Below are positions 59,131 to 64,000 of a stretch of DNA of 64,000 bases, piece by piece. The notes under the pieces are model-generated. The model ran no database searches, was not told where the DNA came from, and saw only the letters and a program-made list of their open reading frames with translations. How positions within the stretch are numbered: position 1 is the first letter of the stretch; each line of letters opens with the position of its first letter. The translations under genes were made by a program, and so were the position numbers. The stretch comes from Pezizomycotina sp. ARF18 (Eukaryota > Ascomycota), in contig AZLU01000132.1 in NCBI GenBank assembly GCA_002224055.1, positions 1 through 64,000 of the forward strand, read 5' to 3'.

Positions 59131-59189
59131 GTTATGGTATTGGAATTTCCATAGTTGTCGTATGCAGTGCAGACTATACTTTGGACGCG

Positions 59190-59575
59190 CAAATTATATT
59201 CGTGAGAGGAAAGCTTTTATACAGCGCTCTACAACGCCAAGGCGGTTTCCGCGAGGAACAATGCTAGCGGTAAGAAGTCAGCAACGGAGCTATATAGTAT
59301 CAACGTTCCATTTCGTGATTTTGTGGTCAAGCAGTCTTCGACTGTGTGCCGTGGAAAGATTTGACGGGATCGGATGAGAAAGCTCCGCCTGAACCTCCGG
59401 CCGGCGAAGCCAAGACCGTTGCGGTATACATTTCCCCCGTATTTCCAGCCATTTCGGTATAGAGACTGGACACGCGAAAGAGCGCTCGGCAAGTTAGGCA
59501 AGGAGAAGTCTCTTTTTCGCCTCCTGGCAGCTTTCCGGGTCGTGAAAGGCGTTGCGGCGCCGCTGATATTCTAAA
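59190..59575 (+). pseudogene. Coding-like fragment
   Basis: The plus strand reads in changing frames KKSATELYSINVPFRDFVVK, PWKDLTGSDEKAPPEPPAGE and AKTVAVYISPVFPAISV, which is protein-like but has no start or family. The opposite strand is also open (59229-59501). It starts about 60 bases beyond the minus-strand remnant, so the two could be divergent or pieces of a disrupted locus. Confidence 0.28.
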
Positions 59576-60154
59576 CTTTCTTAGAGAAAAGCCGCGATAA
59601 GCTCCGTCGCGTAATTTCCTGGTTTATAGTAGCGGGCGTCTACGGCGCCGGGTGGCATCGGCTGTGAGTCGACAAAAAACAATACGACGTAGCCCTTTAA
59701 TCCGTGTCGCCTGCGTTGTGAGCTACGGCTACGGGGTAAAAAGCGGCTCCACCTAAGCAGCGGTTTCACAGGCGGATCCTATCATCGGAGAAAACCTTTG
59801 TATACTCAAATCATTATGATATGGGTCGTTCCGAATAAAGGTATGCAAATTGCAGTAGCACCGGGAAAGGCGTCGATTGCCAACAGTAGACATGGATACC
59901 ATAGAAATTTCGGATGTAGATGCTTCTCGACCTCATTATGACCGGTCTGGGCCTATGAATGTAGTATGCTGGATGCCTCAAGTATAACACCAATATTCAG
60001 TAAGCCCAACGGAATTGAAGAAGGGCGTTGCCCAGAGGGACTTGGCGTTCTTCCGGATAATTTATCCAGGGAAATACAGTAGAAACCCGGCGGGCGAAGA
60101 GACTGGAATCGCGATGAACACGTACTTGCCTGGTTACCTACGACTATATCCGCC

Positions 60155-60186
<32 letters not shown>

Positions 60187-61239
60187 ATTCTTTGTAGTTG
60201 AAACTCCTTTTCTAACGCCAATCACTTCGGAGAGGAATTCCGAATAAGTAGGTTAGAGGTTTTCAATGAGGTGCGTGGGCCTGCAAATTCACCCTGCGAC
60301 TAAGTGGCATTGAGCTCTAGGCAAGTTTTACGCCCTTTTTTTCCCTTTTTTTTTCCCTTTGTCTTTTTTATTTCTTTCAGTCATTCATGTCTCAGGGATT
60401 AGCCCTCTCATGAAGGTTGTAGTCCCCCCGCAACAGCCCGACTTGGATTTCTAACGCTATTACTGGTGTGCTTGAATTAAGCATATAGACAGTGACGGGG
60501 AAAGGTTAAGATCTGTCGGTGTGTCCGACTTGCTGCACATGCTCCTGTGGTATAATGGGGCATCGCTGGCGGTTAAATCGATGAGTTTGTTAATCTATCT
60601 GTTTTTCCCCCTCGATCCTGGCTGGTACCCCACGCGGCAGAGAAAGAAGAGAAAAGAGAAAGAGGGGTGGACGATGAAGGCGCACTAGATAAACCCACAG
60701 GTCAACTCTAATCGCGTGCTGGTGCGAGATGAAATAAAAGGAGGACCTTCTCGCCCCCCTCGATACCCTATGGGACATAACGAAACCCCAATATTCCCCC
60801 CACCTTCTTTCCCAGATCTTTCTGCGTACCCTCTACATCTACTACCGGCCGGTATAACATTCGTCCCTTATCATAGGTTGCCTCCAAGAATATATTTAAA
60901 TATATACATATATCTATTTGTCTCGCCCCTCTTTCGGCATGTACGCGCCGCGTCTCCTCGCTCTCACCCCTCTCGACCCTACCGAGATGGCCTGCGATTG
61001 TGTATACCATGAGTGTTGAAGGGGTGTTGAAGGGAAGCTGCGCGAGGAGTTCGTTTTTCTGATTGACAGGCAGAGTTCGCATGGGGCTTTGAACATTTTC
61101 ACTTTTATCCTGCTTTCCTCTACTTCCCTTCTTTTCTTTTCTTTTTTTTTGGGGGGGGAAAGGAAAAAAACCACCCTTCCATCCTTACCCGAGAGTCATT
61201 CTTTCTCTTGCTACTTCCATAGCTTAGGTACATACCATA
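59576..61239. other. Intergenic region
   Basis: No gene recognised. It holds a run of 29 A (60155-60183) and pyrimidine-rich tracts near 60330-60380 and 61110-61170. Overlapping opposite frames at 60716-61174 are unconvincing. Confidence 0.45.
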
Positions 61240-61860
61240 AGCGAATCCGTTATAATTAATTATAAATATTATGTTAGTAAAGAATAATAAGACCTCCGAA
61301 GTCTTATTTATCTAGTCTACATAGATACGATATATATAGCACGGTACATAGAAGAAGATATAAATACTTATATAAACAAAAGACCTAGTTAATTCTCTAT
61401 TTCTTCTCTCTCTCTCTAACACTTTTTAAACACTTTCGAGCAATTCTAGTTAATTTTTTATAATAAATCCTTTATAAGTTAAATACGTACTTAACTTCCT
61501 ACCTATTAAAAAAAACTAAAATATTATTTTTTATTAAAAAAAAAGCTTTAATTAAGTAAAAAATAGTAGAAAAGGTATACCTCGAGTAAAAAGGCGATAG
61601 CTCGGCTAATATTTTACCTAAAGTTAGTAGTTAATTCTATTACAAAAAAAAAAATAACTCGTTAGTATTTAGTAGCTAGTAAGGCGTCTACAGAGAAAGA
61701 AAATACTTAGTTAAAAGGTAATTTCCGTAACCTTTATAGTATACGTAAACATATTTTATAGTTACATATATATAGTCTTTTTCTTGTATATTCGTAGCTC
61801 TTCTTAGGTTGCGCAATAGTTCTCGGGCAGTACCGATTTAAGTCTCTACCTATATTCTCA
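61240..61860. mobile_element. RIP-type AT-rich block, unidentified repeat
   Basis: Composition shifts to high A+T with abundant TpA and very few CpA/TpG, like the left-edge transposon. It starts with a perfect inverted pair AAGACCTCCGAAGTCTT (61289-61305). No transposase motif survived that I can read, so the element type is open. Confidence 0.5.
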
Positions 61861-62294
61861 CTAGTACATTTATTTATTTAACTGGGGGCAATAGTATCAA
61901 CCACTACACAGCTCACGGTCTCCCGGACGGGTATTTCTCGGACGAACGTTTGTTTTCTCGCCTTGACTATCAATCTTTCACCATTTTACTCTCCAAGTTT
62001 TTTTTTTTTTCTTCTCCCGCGCCGTTGTTTTTCGTAATGATTAGCTTATTTTTTTTTGTAATTTGGGCAACGTAGAACGAGAAAGCATACTTGATACATA
62101 GATATATAATTCGAAACGATGCCTAAGCGGCTTGTCACGACACCTTTCGCGCCCTTGTTATTCCTATTTAACCGTGGTTCAATCGTTGTAAAATGAAAGG
62201 AAAGCGTGAGAGTACTTCGCAATTGAATTTTCAAACTTGATATACACCGGGTAATAACATTGGCCTATACACTATCCGGGAAGGATAAAAGTAA
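61861..62294. other. Intergenic, 3' flank of the membrane protein gene
   Basis: T-rich; no gene seen. Confidence 0.45.
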
Positions 62295-63304
62295 TTACAT
62301 CGAATACAATATCGGGCGAGTCTCCCCTGCGCCCCTGCCAGAAATTCTAAATGGAGCTATAAAGAAAAATTTGTTCCATTCGTAACCCGCTGATAGTTCT
62401 GCTCGGGATCTGTGCCCGACCAGCGCTCTGGGATTCGCGGCGGGGAGTTCAGCAAATGGTTCCCCGCCACCGTCCGACTGTGGCCGTAGTATATCGAGGT
62501 CGAGCGGCGGTAGGCTCGGTACGAGTGCGTATTTGTTCAACTTGGCATCCTGCCGCCGGCGGCGTAACTTCCGCCCAGCAAGAGCGCGTACGTCAGTGCC
62601 GCCCCTCCTAGTATCGCGCCGATTACCACGCGGCGATTCTACGACGTGCTTTGCTCCGAGTCGCCTTGTGTTGCTCGCCATCTGCGCTGGGCGTAGGCGT
62701 GGGCGTGGGCGTCACGATCTGGAAGAGCGGCGACCACGTTACCGACGGCTGGCCCCCTGCAGGTTGTCTCCACCGTCGCCTCTGGCCGCGGGCGTCTCCG
62801 CAGTGCAAGAATAATACGTCGCCGACCACTTTTGCAGCACGTACGTTGTGCAGTAAGGCGCGGATACCTCCACACTGGGCAAACCCATCAGCATACCACC
62901 AAGAGCACGGAAAAAAAAAAATCAAGAGAGAGAGAGAGAGGAGTGTATCCATACCATTGCAGCATAAATGGGTCCACTCTACACTCGCCGCGTCCCCTTA
63001 GGCACCTCCGTAAGAGCTCATCCGTGCTTATGCAGCCTACGTAGCGCTCATACTCGCAATTCTTGAACTCCCTGTCGCAGCATCCCTTGATGGCGTCTTC
63101 TTTAGTCGCCGCGTTCCAGTTTACGACGCGGAGAGATTCCGAGCCGGGGCAGGAATGAACGCTTTGAATGGAGCCGTTGACGTAACCGCAGGTGGCGTCG
63201 GGGCTGCCCAGGGTGGACTACTTACCTGGAGGAGGAGGGGTTATGCGGGCTGGTATTGCTTGCGGACGAGCGGTGATGGAAGCAGTCGGGGCTGAATGGG
63301 TCAT
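62295..63304 (-). CDS. Single-pass membrane protein with Cys-rich ectodomain
   Basis: From ATG 63302-63304 (MTHSAPTASITARPQAIPAR, then PPPP) the minus strand encodes an ectodomain DATCGYVNGSIQSVHSCPG, KEDAIKGCCDREFKNCEYER and YVGCISTDELLRRCLRGRGE followed by CRVDPFMLQWYGYT, a WWYADGFAQCGG segment, then a stalk VTPTPTPTPSADG, a transmembrane helix VVIGAILGGAALTYALLL, a basic stop-transfer KLRRRRQDAK and a cytosolic tail PSLPPLDLDILRPQSDGGGE ending near 62295. CGY...C..GCC...C-x(6-8)-C plus a helix and a charged tail is a common, unnamed architecture of fungal surface proteins (WSC/Mid2-like in layout, not by homology). A TAG lies in frame near 63218 and two or three frame changes follow; an intron cannot explain the TAG because only 22 bases separate donor and acceptor. 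Confidence 0.62.
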
Positions 63305-63840
63305 TTTTTTTTTTTCTTTTTTTGGATGTATTTTTTTTATTCTTTGTTTTTCATTATTTTTTTCCCCCTGCGGAATCTAACGTTGATGAAGTGAGTAAGT
63401 CAAACGTCTACTATTGATGACTTACTAGGATTCCAGATATCATTTAGTTTAAGTTATTGAGGATTTGTGCATAAAGGGGTGCAGCCGCTCCTTTCAATGT
63501 TTAAGCAAACATGCAAATGCGAATGCAATGCAAACTGGATCCTGCAGCATCAGACCAGGTCCGCACCGCAAGGCTTGTCATGGTTGTTTTAAGTATGCCT
63601 TTAGGTAACCGCACCACGATTTCGGGAGGGCTTTCTTTCTCTCCGGCGTTCTTTAGCACAAAGTAAACCTTTTGCATCATTTGCATTTGTTCTGTCTGTT
63701 ATATATCTAGGAGATGTTTAGTGCTAGGACGATCAGAACATGTTGGAGCACTGTGGATACGGGAGGTTAGATGTGTGTAGATTACCTTTATCATGATTGG
63801 AAGCAGACGTCCGTAGAGATGGACGGGCATCAGGATCGAA
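63305..63840. other. Intergenic region
   Basis: Upstream of the membrane protein gene; T-rich near 63305-63365, then unremarkable. Confidence 0.45.
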
Positions 63841-64000
63841 GCTTATTAAAAATTAATAAAAATATTAATAAATAATATACTTATACCTGTTAAATTAAGC
63901 GAAATAAAGTACTACTATACCTTAAAGGTAATATACTAATAAATACAACAACGTAAAATAAGACTCTGTAATACCAAAATCCGCGGTAAATTAAAATAAT
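63841..64000. other. AT-rich block at the right edge
   Basis: TpA-rich sequence starting abruptly near 63841 and running off the window, similar in composition to the RIP blocks at 1-1140 and 61240-61860. Too short to identify. Confidence 0.4.

Noticed and set aside
1-64000. Secondary-metabolite cluster
   Set aside because: No synthase, terpene cyclase, P450 or cluster regulator was found; one transporter and one oxidase 20 kb apart are not enough.
1-64000. CRISPR arrays, operons, bacterial origin
   Set aside because: Introns, TATA promoters, RIP and fungal families show a eukaryotic chromosome; no regularly spaced direct repeats were seen.

Overview
The window looks like gene-poor, accessory DNA of a filamentous ascomycete (Pezizomycotina). 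The basis is short spliceosomal introns with GTRNGT-type donors and CTAAC-type branch sites, fungal protein families (AA5 galactose oxidase, GT25 glycosyltransferase, GIT1-like MFS permease, several small secreted proteins), and AT-rich blocks almost devoid of CpA/TpG, the mark of repeat-induced point mutation (RIP). The species cannot be named from the sequence. No rRNA, tRNA or CRISPR was found.

Layout. 1-1140 is a RIP-ruined Tc1/mariner transposon running off the left edge. 2.3-9.9 kb holds a secreted DUF7907-like protein, an unrecognised coiled-coil gene (minus) and a spliced secreted-type conserved protein (minus). 13.4-20.7 kb has several conserved fungal genes of unknown function, including a long Cys-rich one. 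23.9-26.0 kb is a six-exon GIT1-like MFS transporter. 26.4-33.8 kb is a run of small unrecognised, mostly secreted or low-complexity proteins, ending in a Cys-rich secreted protein. 33.9-39 kb is gene-poor and full of inverted repeats, a MITE-like palindrome and poly(A)/(T) runs. 40-50 kb carries a secreted protein with repeated CC-type modules, a membrane-anchored GT25 glycosyltransferase and a galactose oxidase with two F5/8C (CBM32-type) domains. 53.6-56.7 kb holds two more small secreted proteins, one built of tandem Cys/Trp units. 58-59.6 kb is a coding-like remnant, 61.2-61.9 kb another RIP-type block, and 62.3-63.3 kb a single-pass membrane protein with a Cys-rich ectodomain.

A caution covers every gene call. 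Nearly all recognisable genes change reading frame one or more times, and where the family consensus is clear the change is explained by one missing G or C in a short G/C run. This points to uncorrected consensus errors in the assembly rather than decay of every gene, so the coordinates below give the whole span of a gene across such frame changes.

Taken together, the functional genes are mostly secreted or surface proteins plus one sugar oxidase, one glycosyltransferase and one transporter. With the RIP-scarred repeats this resembles an effector-type compartment more than a biosynthetic cluster. No shared pathway is evident.
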